DNA of 64,000 bases from Deminuibacter soli (GCF_003412455.1 NZ_QTJU01000001.1:1178001-1242000); one strand, 5' to 3'; positions 46,124 through 53,861 are shown, numbered from the stretch's first letter. Numbers and translations are program-made. The notes: generated from the letters alone by a model not told the origin.

Positions 46124-46201
46124 GAGACAGAAAAAAAGCTGATTTATTCACGCTTTTTCAACATCACCCAATAAATTTGCGAACGAAATTTCTTGAACAA
46201 C

Positions 46202-46879
46202 ATGGCAACAACAACAGTATCAACAGGATCAACCAAATGGTGGGCCGGCGGGAAAAGTCCCTTTAACTTGGAGTACGGAAAAGTGATGATGTGGTATTTC
46301 TTGATGAGTGACGCATTCACTTTTGGCGCGTTCCTGATTGCCTACGGTACAACCCGTTTTGCCACCAACGGATGGCCTGACCCCAACGAAGTATTCCAGT
46401 CATTCCCTGGTCTTGGTGCAGGTTACCCGCTGCTGTTCGTGAGTTTGATGACCTTTATCCTGATCATCAGTTCGGTTACCATGGTACTGGCTGTACATGC
46501 CGGTCATAACATGGACAAAAAAGGTGTTGTTACCAACCTCATTTTTACCATCATCGGTGGTTTGGCTTTCTTAAGCTGCCAGGCATGGGAATGGACACAC
46601 CTGTTTCACGAAGGTGCATGGTGGGGTCACAATCCTTTCCCTAATGCTGATGGTACGGTAGCTACTACCAACTTCACCAACTTCTTTTTTACCATTACAG
46701 GTTTCCACGGCTTCCACGTATTTTCCGGTGTGGTAATCAATATTATTATGCTGATCATGACGCTGACCGATACATTCGAAAAAAGAGGTCATTACCTGAT
46801 GATTGAAAAAGCCGGTTTGTACTGGCACTTTGTAGACCTGGTTTGGGTATTCGTATTCACCTGTTTCTACCTTATTTAA
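46202..46879 (+). CDS. coxC: Cytochrome c oxidase subunit III (second copy)
   Basis: 225 residues from the ATG at 46202. Subunit III signatures: KVMMWYFLMSDAFTFGAFLIAYG, SSVTMVLAVHAG, ITGFHGFHVFSGVVINIIML and AGLYWHFVDLVWVFVFTCFYLI. Five to six helices. The YWHFVDxVW ending is the same as in the first copy, so they are distant paralogues. A -7-like box TAAATTTG at 46172-46179 lies just before it and might give an internal promoter, though without a clear -33. Confidence 0.94.
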   Translation: MATTTVSTGSTKWWAGGKSPFNLEYGKVMMWYFLMSDAFTFGAFLIAYGTTRFATNGWPDPNEVFQSFPGLGAGYPLLFVSLMTFILIISSVTMVLAVHAGHNMDKKGVVTNLIFTIIGGLAFLSCQAWEWTHLFHEGAWWGHNPFPNADGTVATTNFTNFFFTITGFHGFHVFSGVVINIIMLIMTLTDTFEKRGHYLMIEKAGLYWHFVDLVWVFVFTCFYLI

Positions 46880-46930
46880 TCATCACCGCCCTGTTAACAG
46901 CATTACACAACCTATTAAAGAATTTATTAC

Positions 46931-47368
46931 ATGGAACATACATACGAAAGCCTTCAGCCTAATGCAGATCATGCACGTGAAGCCAAGAAAGAGGTTTGGC
47001 GCATTACCCTGTACCTGACCGTTTTAACCATCATTGAACTGGCACTGGGCTTTATCATGATGCACTGGCCTGAAGAAAGCTTTAAAAGGCACCTGGTAAA
47101 AGGTATCATCATCATCCTGATGGTATGGAAAGCCTTTTACATTGTAGGTTACTTTATGCACCTGAAACATGAAATCAGGAACTTTGTAATGACCATCGTT
47201 ATTCCTTTGCTGCTGTTTGTTTGGTTTATCATTGCCTTTATCGGTGACGGTTCATCTTACAACAACCTGAAGAATAAATACAATCCTGCTTACAAAGAAA
47301 GAAGCACTATCAAACAGGAGAAAACTGAAGAGCACGGCCACGAGAAGAAGCCCGGTTCGATGGAATAG
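46931..47368 (+). CDS. Cytochrome c oxidase subunit IV family protein
   Basis: 145 residues with three helices (about 25-45, 55-75 and 85-105). Signatures of the CoxD/CyoD-like group: EVWRITLYLTVLTIIELALGFIM, KGIIIILMVWKAFYIVGYFMHLKHEIRNF and a charged Lys/Glu/His C-terminus (TEEHGHEKKPGS). It is a small accessory membrane subunit that may aid CuB assembly. Last gene before a terminator. Confidence 0.92.
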   Translation: MEHTYESLQPNADHAREAKKEVWRITLYLTVLTIIELALGFIMMHWPEESFKRHLVKGIIIILMVWKAFYIVGYFMHLKHEIRNFVMTIVIPLLLFVWFIIAFIGDGSSYNNLKNKYNPAYKERSTIKQEKTEEHGHEKKPGSME

Positions 47369-47410
47369 GAGCGTTACCCTTAACAGTAATTGATTAATAG
47401 TAATATATTC

Positions 47411-47445
47411 AGCCATCCTGCCGGAAGCGGGATGGCTGTTTTATT
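47411..47445 (+). terminator. Intrinsic terminator after the oxidase subunit IV gene
   Basis: 11-bp stem AGCCATCCTGC (47411-47421) with GCGGGATGGCT (47427-47437), one G/T pair, 5-base loop, followed by GTTTTATTT. It separates the structural oxidase genes from the SCO gene. Confidence 0.8.
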
Positions 47446-47462
47446 TAGCATACAATCCCGAT

Positions 47463-48275
47463 ATGAATAAGAAAGCCTTACTGGCCCTTTGCATAGCCAT
47501 TTTTATACCGCTGTTCAGTTACCTGTGCGTGCGTTATGTAAGCCAGGATGCTGTAATCATTCCACGCCATTACCTGCTGGATACGGTAGTGGAAAAGGTG
47601 AAAGATGGTAAATTAACCACCGATAGTATCTGGCATACCACCCAGGATATCCGTCTTGTAAACCAGCTGGGAGATACGGTGAATCTCTATGATATCAAAA
47701 ATAAAATCATTGTTGCCGATTTCTTCTTCACCAGCTGCGGCTCTATCTGCCCTACGCTAACCAAAAACATGGCGCGGCTGCAGCAATCATTTTTAAAGGG
47801 TGGTGATACAAGGCAAAGAATCGATTCTTCTATCGTTCAGTTCATTTCTTTTTCGGTTGACCCGGAGCGTGATTCAGTACCAAGACTGAAAGCCTATGCC
47901 GACCATTTTGGCGTAAACCACGACAGCTGGTGGATGCTCACGGGACCAAAAGATTCCATCTATAATTTTGCATTTGAACAACTGAAGGTAGACAAGTTCA
48001 GCGAGGAGCCGGTGAGCCCCGATTTTGTGCATACCAGCCGTTTTGTGCTGATTGACCGGGACTACCAGATTCGCGGTTACTACAATGGGCTGGATACTGT
48101 TTCGCTGCGCCAGCTGGCCCGCGATATTGGTATACTGATGCTGGAAAAAGAACATGGCGCCAAAGCCAAACTGCCATTTGACCCCGTGTTGATGGGTGTT
48201 ATATTCCTGATTGCAGTGATACTGGTAGTTGGTATACTCAGCATTGTAAAAAGAAAATCAGCACAAACAGCATAA
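47463..48275 (+). CDS. SCO family copper chaperone (SCO1/SenC)
   Basis: 270 residues. An N-terminal membrane anchor (ALLALCIAIFIPLFSYLCV) leads to a periplasmic thioredoxin-fold domain. The copper site is CGSIC (Cys92 and Cys96) with His in PDFVHTSRFVLIDRD (about 200). There is an extra C-terminal transmembrane helix (about 240-258), which many SCO proteins lack. It delivers copper to, or reduces the cysteines of, CuA in subunit II. Placed after the oxidase operon and before the DUF420 gene. Confidence 0.93.
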   Translation: MNKKALLALCIAIFIPLFSYLCVRYVSQDAVIIPRHYLLDTVVEKVKDGKLTTDSIWHTTQDIRLVNQLGDTVNLYDIKNKIIVADFFFTSCGSICPTLTKNMARLQQSFLKGGDTRQRIDSSIVQFISFSVDPERDSVPRLKAYADHFGVNHDSWWMLTGPKDSIYNFAFEQLKVDKFSEEPVSPDFVHTSRFVLIDRDYQIRGYYNGLDTVSLRQLARDIGILMLEKEHGAKAKLPFDPVLMGVIFLIAVILVVGILSIVKRKSAQTA

Positions 48276-48310
48276 CCTTTATTTTAAATCAGCACTTTCA
48301 ATTAGTTTAT

Positions 48311-48895
48311 ATGCTCGCTCCTGCTCTCCAAAAAAACGACAAACGTGCCGGCGCTATTATCTGGATCTTTTCTGTAGTGGTATTTCTGCTGGTAGTGGCA
48401 CTGGGCCGTTATAAGCTCCAGGTAAACCTGGGTTTTAATGTACATATTTTTGCGGCGTTAAATGCCGTCATCAATACCCTTGTAAGTTTGCTGCTGATTG
48501 CGGCACTGGTGGCAGTGAAAAGCGGCAAACTGTTACTGCACAAACGCCTGATGTTAACAGCACTGGTATTGTCTGTGCTGTTCCTGTTATCGTATGTAAC
48601 ACACCGCCTGCTGGCCGGCGAAGCACGATTTGGCGATGCCAACCACGACGGCCTGGTAAGTGATGCGGAGAAGGCTGCTGTTGGTGCTACACGCATGGTT
48701 TATTTTGTGATATTATCTACCCATATTTTCCTGGCAGCAGTGATCCTGCCTTTTATCCTGTTTACTGCCTACCGTGCACTGATAGCCGAATGGCCTGCAC
48801 ATAAAAAGCTGGCCCGCTACACCTGGCCGCTGTGGTTTTATGTGGCACTTACGGGGCCCATTGTTTATTTGATGATTAGTCCTTATTACAGATAA
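48311..48895 (+). CDS. DUF420 membrane protein with an EF-hand loop
   Basis: 194 residues with five helices (about 13-30, 44-66, 78-98, 128-147 and 168-188). Core DUF420 features: ALNAVINTLVSLLLIAALVAVKSG, LLHKRLMLTALVLSVLFLLSYVTHRL and the second part LSTHIFLAAVILPFILF. DUF420 proteins (CtaM-like) assist cytochrome oxidase assembly. The loop between helices 3 and 4 contains a perfect EF-hand calcium loop (Asp109, Asn111, Asp113, Gly114, Ser117, Glu120). Last gene of the respiratory cluster. Confidence 0.9.
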   Translation: MLAPALQKNDKRAGAIIWIFSVVVFLLVVALGRYKLQVNLGFNVHIFAALNAVINTLVSLLLIAALVAVKSGKLLLHKRLMLTALVLSVLFLLSYVTHRLLAGEARFGDANHDGLVSDAEKAAVGATRMVYFVILSTHIFLAAVILPFILFTAYRALIAEWPAHKKLARYTWPLWFYVALTGPIVYLMISPYYR

Positions 48896-48899
48896 AAAG

Positions 48900-48938
48900 C
48901 AGCTTGTTGCTGATAGCTTTTAGCGGTTAGCTAATAGA
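48900..48938 (-). repeat. Degenerate AGCTAT / GCTAAAAGCTA repeat, copy 2
   Basis: The minus strand reads CTATTAGCTAACCGCTAAAA then GCTATCAGC, sharing the GCTAAAAGCTA core with 32323-32358. It lies just before the terminator of the DUF420 gene. Confidence 0.4.
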
Positions 48939-48940
48939 AA

Positions 48941-48969
48941 GGGCAGATGTTGATTACATCTGCCCTTTT
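48941..48969 (+). terminator. Intrinsic terminator after the DUF420 gene
   Basis: Perfect 10-bp stem GGGCAGATGT (48941-48950) with ACATCTGCCC (48956-48965), TGATT loop, then TTTT. It closes the respiratory gene cluster. Confidence 0.88.
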
Positions 48970-48978
48970 CTATTTGAT

Positions 48979-49026
48979 GCTCTGTGATCTTTGTGGGTTT
49001 TCCTTTGTGGCCTTAGTGGTTAAATA
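48979..49026 (+). repeat. Degenerate intergenic repeat (CTTTGTGG type)
   Basis: Words such as GTGATCTTTGTGGG, CCTTTGTGGCC and TTAGTGGTTAAAT fill the gap before the CocE-like gene. They resemble the minus-strand words at 19355-19378. No gene or terminator is visible in them. Confidence 0.4.
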
Positions 49027-49077
49027 CCGCACAACTCAAGAACGCTTCGTGAGCACACTTTGCGGGTGTTATAACAG

Positions 49078-50874
49078 TTAGTTTAACTCCGATACCTGCA
49101 CATGCGAGGGGTGTGCGGCATCGTGGTATATTTTGATGGTTGCTTTCTGAAAATCCTTTTCATCAGCAGTGGCAATGTTTACGTAGGTTTGCGGGTTTCT
49201 GTCAACCAGCGGAAACCAGCTGCTTTGTACCTGCACCATTACCTGGTGACCTTTTTGAAAAGTGTGGGCCACATCATTCAGCACAAGGGTTACCGGTGTT
49301 ATTTTACCCGGAACAAAAGCCTCGGGCTGCACAAAGCTGTTGCGGAATTTGCCGCGTATTACCTCGGCCCTTACCAGTTGTTGTGTACCATCGGGCAATA
49401 CATCAATGAGCTTAACAATAAAGTCGGCATCGGTACCGGTTGTGCTTACAAACAGGTTGGCTGTAACAGGGCCGCAAAGCGTAAAATCTTTCTTCAGTGC
49501 TTCACCTGCATAATGCAATACATCCGGGCGGGCTGCAGCAAAACGCTGGTCTGCCGCCATGTATTCATTAATGCGGTCATCCGATTTTTTGTCGATATAC
49601 GGCACCGGGCTCGCGGGGTCAGATACATATTCATCTGCGCCTTTCACCGCGTTTTTATTTTCATTCAGGCGGTTATTGCCATCCAGGTACCAGGTAATGG
49701 TGGTGGTTTCTTTGGGCGGCCATTGGGAGAATGATTTCCATTCATTGCTGCCGGTAACGAACATGGTAGCTTCTGCTGCGTTGAAATTGCCTTTACCCTT
49801 GAGATAGAAATTAAAGAAATCGAACTCCAGCTGCTGCAGGTAACCACTGGTATTGCTGCCAAAATGGTAAGTGGCAAACTTGTTCCAGTCCGGCCTTTCC
49901 CAGCCGCCATGCGTCCAGGGGCCCATCACCAGCCTGTTCTGGTTATGCGGAGATTGTTTTTCAATGGCTTCATAGGTTTTGAGTGCACCGAACATATCTT
50001 CTGCATCGAACCAGCCACCTACTACCAGCACAGCGGGTTGTACATTTTTCAGGTGCGGACGAATATTGCGCGCCTGCCAATAGGCATCTTTAGTGGTATG
50101 TGCAAGGTACTCGTTCCATATTTTACTGCTGTCGTGGAAGTATTGTGTGTTCAGGTTTTTGATGGGGCCAATGTTCAGGTAAAAATCATACACCTCTTTA
50201 ATCTCCAGCTTATTGCTTACCGGCGGGTACTTGGTCCACGGCGCAGTTCTGGGGTGATCAAAGAAATTCATGAAGCTGAAATTATCCATCAGGAAAAATG
50301 CGCCGCGATGGTTGGCATCATCACCTTCGAATTCGTCGGTAACAGGTGCCTGTGGCGATACGGCTTTTAATGCAGGGTGTGCATTGGGCAGCGAAGCACT
50401 GGCATAAAAACCTGGATAGGAAATACCATAAATACCGGCCTTGCCATTGTTGCCTTTGATGTTTTTCAACAGCCAGTCAACCGTGTCGTAGGTATCGCTG
50501 CTTTCATCCACATCGGTGTTTGATTTTTTATTGTCAATAGCCGGTGTCATTTCCTCAAATTTGCCTTCGCTCATATAACGGCCGCGCACATCCTGGTTTA
50601 CGAAAATGTATTTCTCTTTCGGAAACAGCGCATTGGGGCCAAGCCTGCGCGGGTACTTGTCTTCCCCGTATGGTGCGCAGGAATAAGGCGTGCGCATCAA
50701 CAGGAAGGGGTAAGCCACCGAAGTGTCTTTGGGCATGTAAATGGCGGTAAACAGTTTGGTGCCATCGCGCATGGGTATCATGCGCTCAATTTTGATGTAG
50801 TCGTCTGCAATGCCTTGTGCACAGCTGCAAAGCGTGCTGAGCAAAAGCATACAGGAAAGTAACAGTTTATTCAT
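49078..50874 (-). CDS. Exported CocE/NonD family hydrolase
   Basis: 598 residues with signal peptide, possibly lipoprotein (LLSTLCSCAQ, Cys at about 18). Alpha/beta-hydrolase Xaa-Pro dipeptidyl-peptidase S15 domain: MRDGTKLFTAIYMPKD, FVNQDVRGRYMSEGKF and nucleophile Ser in GIYGISYPGFYA (about 149). MGPWTHGGWERP (about 318) holds the catalytic His region. The C-terminal jelly-roll domain (LFVSTTGTDADFIVKLIDVLPDG) is typical. Related to glutaryl-7-ACA acylase and cocaine esterase. It likely cleaves peptide or ester bonds in the periplasm. Confidence 0.92.
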   Translation of the reverse strand: MNKLLLSCMLLLSTLCSCAQGIADDYIKIERMIPMRDGTKLFTAIYMPKDTSVAYPFLLMRTPYSCAPYGEDKYPRRLGPNALFPKEKYIFVNQDVRGRYMSEGKFEEMTPAIDNKKSNTDVDESSDTYDTVDWLLKNIKGNNGKAGIYGISYPGFYASASLPNAHPALKAVSPQAPVTDEFEGDDANHRGAFFLMDNFSFMNFFDHPRTAPWTKYPPVSNKLEIKEVYDFYLNIGPIKNLNTQYFHDSSKIWNEYLAHTTKDAYWQARNIRPHLKNVQPAVLVVGGWFDAEDMFGALKTYEAIEKQSPHNQNRLVMGPWTHGGWERPDWNKFATYHFGSNTSGYLQQLEFDFFNFYLKGKGNFNAAEATMFVTGSNEWKSFSQWPPKETTTITWYLDGNNRLNENKNAVKGADEYVSDPASPVPYIDKKSDDRINEYMAADQRFAAARPDVLHYAGEALKKDFTLCGPVTANLFVSTTGTDADFIVKLIDVLPDGTQQLVRAEVIRGKFRNSFVQPEAFVPGKITPVTLVLNDVAHTFQKGHQVMVQVQSSWFPLVDRNPQTYVNIATADEKDFQKATIKIYHDAAHPSHVQVSELN

Positions 50875-50909
50875 GAAGGAGATTTGAAAATGTGCGAATG
50901 TACAGGCAG

Positions 50910-51299
50910 CTATAAACCCAGTTCTGTTGCGGGGTCCCAGAACTTGTTTTTGAAATCAACCACTTTGTCTTTCTCCACCAGTATGCGTTCTTTTTTCAGC
51001 AGCTGTTCCATTTTTTCGGGCGGGTTGAAATGCGCTTTGCCGCTGAGCATGCCGTTGCGGTTAACCACGCGGTGTGCAGGCACTTTCAGTTTGGCAGGCA
51101 CGCTGCTCATGGCCCAGCCTACCATGCGTGCAGAACCTTTGGCACCAAGGTAATTGGCAATGGCACCGTAAGAGGTAACACGGCCTTTGGGTATTTGCCG
51201 GGCAACAGACCACACATCTTCAAAGAAATGAAAATGCTTATCGGCCGTAGTTACGCGGGCCTGTTCTTCTTTTACCGGTTTTGCTTTTTTGGCAGGCAT
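50910..51299 (-). CDS. Alkyltransferase-like protein (MGMT/AGT family, Cys replaced by Ala)
   Basis: 129 residues, the C-terminal AGT domain only. Motifs: VWSVARQIPKGRVTSYGAIANYLGAKGSARMVGWAMSSVPAKLKVPAHRVVNRNGMLSGK. The alkyl-acceptor motif PCHRV is PAHRV here: the codon at 51075-51077 (plus) is GCA on the minus strand, Ala75. It therefore cannot accept alkyl groups. ATL proteins bind O6-alkylguanine tightly and flag it for nucleotide excision repair. Arg58 in SARMVG fits the Arg finger. A Lys-rich N-terminal tail precedes the domain. Stand-alone gene next to a peptidase. Confidence 0.88.
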   Translation of the reverse strand: MPAKKAKPVKEEQARVTTADKHFHFFEDVWSVARQIPKGRVTSYGAIANYLGAKGSARMVGWAMSSVPAKLKVPAHRVVNRNGMLSGKAHFNPPEKMEQLLKKERILVEKDKVVDFKNKFWDPATELGL

Positions 51300-51373
51300 G
51301 TTTGTTAGTAGTTTTGATTTTATCGGAGGCCCATAGACCGATGGGGCCTATGCACAAATATCTACCCACCTGT

Positions 51374-51604
51374 TTACCTGCTTTGCTGATCTTGCTGTGC
51401 GGCCCTGCGTTGCTGCATTTCGCTGCGTTTGGGCTCAGGCACTGCTTCGTAATTATACGGGCAATGCAGGCAGCCGTTGCCGCAACAATACCCGCGCTGC
51501 AGGTGGTAATGGGCGGTAAACACCATTAGCCCCTGCGCGTTCAGGTAATAGTCAATATGTTCAGTCAGGCTGTTGCTCAAGAAAACTGTTTTTAAGCACT
51601 TCAT
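51374..51604 (-). CDS. DUF5522 domain protein
   Basis: 76 residues. It carries the Cys motif of DUF5522: HYHLQRGYCCGNGCLHCPYNY (about 32-52), with four Cys that suggest metal binding. The first 15 residues are outside the conserved part and overlap the trmB end by 44 bases, so the true start may be further in, for example near 51570-51585. It follows trmB on the same strand and is likely co-transcribed. Function unknown. Confidence 0.75.
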   Translation of the reverse strand: MKCLKTVFLSNSLTEHIDYYLNAQGLMVFTAHYHLQRGYCCGNGCLHCPYNYEAVPEPKRSEMQQRRAAQQDQQSR

Positions 51605-52265
51605 CCAGTTCTACCGGCAGTTTTTTATCAATGGTAAAGCTGAGGTAATGAACGCGGTTGCTTTGGGCAATATCCAGGCTTTCGTAATAGGTTTTTATTT
51701 TCAGTTCATTGCTGATGCCGGCCTGCTGGTATACATTGTCAGAATCGGCCAGTACGGGTAACTGGTACAGTTGAATTACTGCTTTGGTAAACTGGTACAG
51801 GTCGGGGCTATCGGTTTTCAGGTGCACAATGCCGCCGGGTGTTAAAAACTGCTGGTACAGGCGCAGGAAACGCGGATGCGTAAGGCGTTTTTTCATGCGG
51901 GAGAAACGCAATTGCGGATCAGGAAACGTGATCCATATTTCATTTACTTCACCGGCTGCGAAATAATCGGTTACCTTATCAATTGCCGAGCGGATAAAGG
52001 CCACATTGTGCAAACCTTCTTCCAGTGCAGTTTTGGCGCCGCGCCATATGCGGTTGCCCTTGATATCGATGCCAATAAAATTGCGCTGTGCGTACATACG
52101 CCCCAGTCCTACCGCATACTCCCCCTTTCCGCAGGCCAGTTCAAGGGTAATGGGGTTTTCGTTTTTAAAAAAGCCCTTCCAGCTGCCTTTGGTATTTTCG
52201 GGGTATTCCAGCACATTCGCAAAGGTTCTGATCTCTTCGAACCTGATCAATTTCTTGTGTCCCAT
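51561..52265 (-). CDS. trmB: tRNA (guanine-N7-)-methyltransferase TrmB
   Basis: 234 residues from the ATG at 52265 (MGHKKLIRFEEIRTF); the frame to 52319 adds 18 unlike residues and runs over the -7 box. Motifs: LELACGKGEYAVGLG (SAM loop, about 47-62), FIGIDIKGNRIWRGAKTA, WITFPDPQLRFSRMKKRLTHPRFL and HLKTDSPDLYQF. It methylates G46 of tRNA with SAM. The 3' end overlaps the DUF5522 gene. Divergent from the PAS protein gene. Confidence 0.95.
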   Translation of the reverse strand: MGHKKLIRFEEIRTFANVLEYPENTKGSWKGFFKNENPITLELACGKGEYAVGLGRMYAQRNFIGIDIKGNRIWRGAKTALEEGLHNVAFIRSAIDKVTDYFAAGEVNEIWITFPDPQLRFSRMKKRLTHPRFLRLYQQFLTPGGIVHLKTDSPDLYQFTKAVIQLYQLPVLADSDNVYQQAGISNELKIKTYYESLDIAQSNRVHYLSFTIDKKLPVELDEVLKNSFLEQQPD

Positions 52266-52271
52266 AACGCA

Positions 52272-52279
52272 CAAAGATA
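52272..52279 (-). promoter_or_regulatory. -7 box just upstream of trmB (leaderless transcript likely)
   Basis: The minus strand reads TATCTTTG, then TGCGTT, then the ATG of trmB. With a normal 5-7 base spacing the transcript would start at or one base from the ATG. No clear -33 TTG is seen at 17-23 bases. Confidence 0.45.
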
Positions 52280-52459
52280 AGGCAGGGAATTTACAGGCTG
52301 CAGGGCGGTGTTTCGCCATTGGTGTAATAAATCAAACAATCCGGCTGAATTTTTGTAAACTTTACATTGTCACTGTGTTAGAGCGGTTGTTTATGGCCCC
52401 CAGGCATCGAAACCCGATGCAACCGCCTGATGCATTATTGTTTAAGTATACCGGCGGTT

Positions 52460-53635
52460 ATGAAAAATTATCCCCTGAGAGTTGCCCTGCTGTACTTTTT
52501 TATTGGTGCCGCGTGGATTTTTGTTACCGACTGGCTGGTAGACCAGATTGCCAGTTATGCGCGCTCGCAGGCGCTGCAATCATACAAGGGATTGTTTTTT
52601 GTATGCGTTACCGCTGTTCTGCTGTATTTTATTATCCTGGGCAATTACCGCCGCATTAAACGCAAAGAACTTGAATACCGCTGTATGTTTAAGGAAAACC
52701 CTTATCCCATGCTGGTGTATGATATAGAAACGCTCGAGGTACTCACTATCAACAATACTTTCCTGGAGAAATACGGCTACCGCAAAAATGAAGTGGTAGG
52801 GCTGCGCATTACCGACATTGGCCCGCCGGAAGATGAGCTGGCCATTCTTGATTTTGTAAAAAAAGTAGGGGAAAAAGGTTTTTCAGACAGTGGTATCTGG
52901 CGCCAGGTAACCAAAGACGGCCGTTCATTTTACGCAAAAATTTCATCGCATCCCACACTGTTTGGCGGCCGCAAGGCACGCATCATGATTACGATGGATG
53001 TAGATGAAGAAATGCGTGCAAAAAAGGGATTGCAGGCATCAGAAAGAAAACTGCAAACGCTGATCGATAATTCGAACGATTACATTTACATGGTAGATCC
53101 CAGGCTGTGCATTATTGATGCCAATGCCGCATTTAAAGAAAAGTTCAGGCGCGTTACAGGCATAAGTGCAGTATCGTTGCCGCTGGACCTTACGCCGATG
53201 GCCACCTCTACCGGCTGGGAGCGGTATTACAAAAGGGCGCTGGCAGGCGAACACCTGCAGTTTGAAGAACAGATTACCGACCAGGAAAGCGGTGAGCTGG
53301 AACTGCATGAGATAGTGATGAACCCCATTCATGATGAAAACGGGCAGGTAACCGGTATTGGTTGTTTTTCGCGTGATATTACCTTGCAGCGCAAGCGTGA
53401 AGAGCAGATTCAGCTGCAGGTGGCCAAGCTGAAGAACATTGCCTGGCTGCAATCGCACGAATTACGTAAATCACTTACAAATATTATGATGCTGGCTTCA
53501 CTGATACAGGAAGAGCCGGATAAGCAAGCCGCGATAAAGGAATTGCTGCCTTTGTTACAACAGTCGTGCAACGAGCTGGACCAGGTAGTACGAACCATTG
53601 TGGAAACCGCATCTGCGGTAGAGAAAGAGGCATAG
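52460..53635 (+). CDS. Membrane PAS protein with H-box but no kinase catalytic domain
   Basis: 391 residues from the ATG at 52460 (MKNYPLRVALLYFF); an ATG at 52430 adds ten. Two transmembrane helices (about 7-27 and 43-62) with a short loop, then two PAS domains (about 72-185 and 197-315) and a dimerisation helix with an H-box: SHELRKSLTNIM, His333. The protein ends 58 residues later (ETASAVEKEA) and has no HATPase region (no N, G1 or G2 box). It resembles the many short PAS proteins of Bacteroidota with an SHE/VR motif and no ATPase. Possibly a signal adaptor. The structured element described next begins 64 bp after its stop. Confidence 0.85.
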   Translation: MKNYPLRVALLYFFIGAAWIFVTDWLVDQIASYARSQALQSYKGLFFVCVTAVLLYFIILGNYRRIKRKELEYRCMFKENPYPMLVYDIETLEVLTINNTFLEKYGYRKNEVVGLRITDIGPPEDELAILDFVKKVGEKGFSDSGIWRQVTKDGRSFYAKISSHPTLFGGRKARIMITMDVDEEMRAKKGLQASERKLQTLIDNSNDYIYMVDPRLCIIDANAAFKEKFRRVTGISAVSLPLDLTPMATSTGWERYYKRALAGEHLQFEEQITDQESGELELHEIVMNPIHDENGQVTGIGCFSRDITLQRKREEQIQLQVAKLKNIAWLQSHELRKSLTNIMMLASLIQEEPDKQAAIKELLPLLQQSCNELDQVVRTIVETASAVEKEA

Positions 53636-53640
53636 GTATA

Positions 53641-53692
53641 AAAACCAAAGGCCCCCGACACATTGAGAAAACTATCAGGAGCCTTGGTTATA
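53641..53692 (+). terminator. Terminator-like hairpin after the PAS protein gene
   Basis: AACCAAAGGC (53643-53652) pairs with GCCTTGGTT (53681-53689) around a 28-base loop, with one bulge. There is no long T run after it on the plus strand (TATAAAA). It is a weak terminator or part of the structured element downstream. Confidence 0.35.
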
Positions 53693-53699
53693 AAACCGG

Positions 53700-53861
53700 C
53701 TGTAGGGGTAGGAGTCGAACCTACACGGGGCAGTTAGCCATAGCACAAAGTCCGGTGGTCAACCCCGGTCTTCCTTGCGGAAGGCTCTACGCTAAGTTTA
53801 TCCTGTTATCCCCACCCCCGAGACGAGAGGGCATGTCTGCCGAAAATTTCATCACCCCACA
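53700..53861 (-). ncRNA. Candidate structured RNA with tRNA-like T-arm and acceptor stem
   Basis: No gene is found in the 383-bp gap 53636-54018. Read on the minus strand, the ends CTGTGGGG (53861-53854) and CCCTACAG (53707-53700) form an eight-bp stem with one G/T pair. Stacked on it is a perfect T-arm: GTAGG, loop TTCGACT, CCTAC (53724-53708). Between them are hairpins GGCA-GACA-TGCC and CTTCC-GCAA-GGAAG, and a CCGG...CCGG arm. No anticodon arm, CCA or tmRNA tag is recognised. It is too short for tmRNA and does not match RNase P or SRP RNA. It could be a Y-RNA-like tRNA mimic or an RNA of unknown type. Strand is inferred from the T-loop. Confidence 0.55.

Noticed and set aside
53780-53812. 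I-SceI-like or 23S rRNA-like motif (GGGGATAACAGG on the minus strand)
   Set aside because: A 12-base match alone is not evidence for an rRNA fragment or a homing endonuclease target; there is no further rRNA similarity.
53700-53861. tmRNA or selenocysteine tRNA
   Set aside because: The T-arm and closing stem resemble both, but the length (162 bases), the missing tag frame and the missing anticodon arm do not fit.
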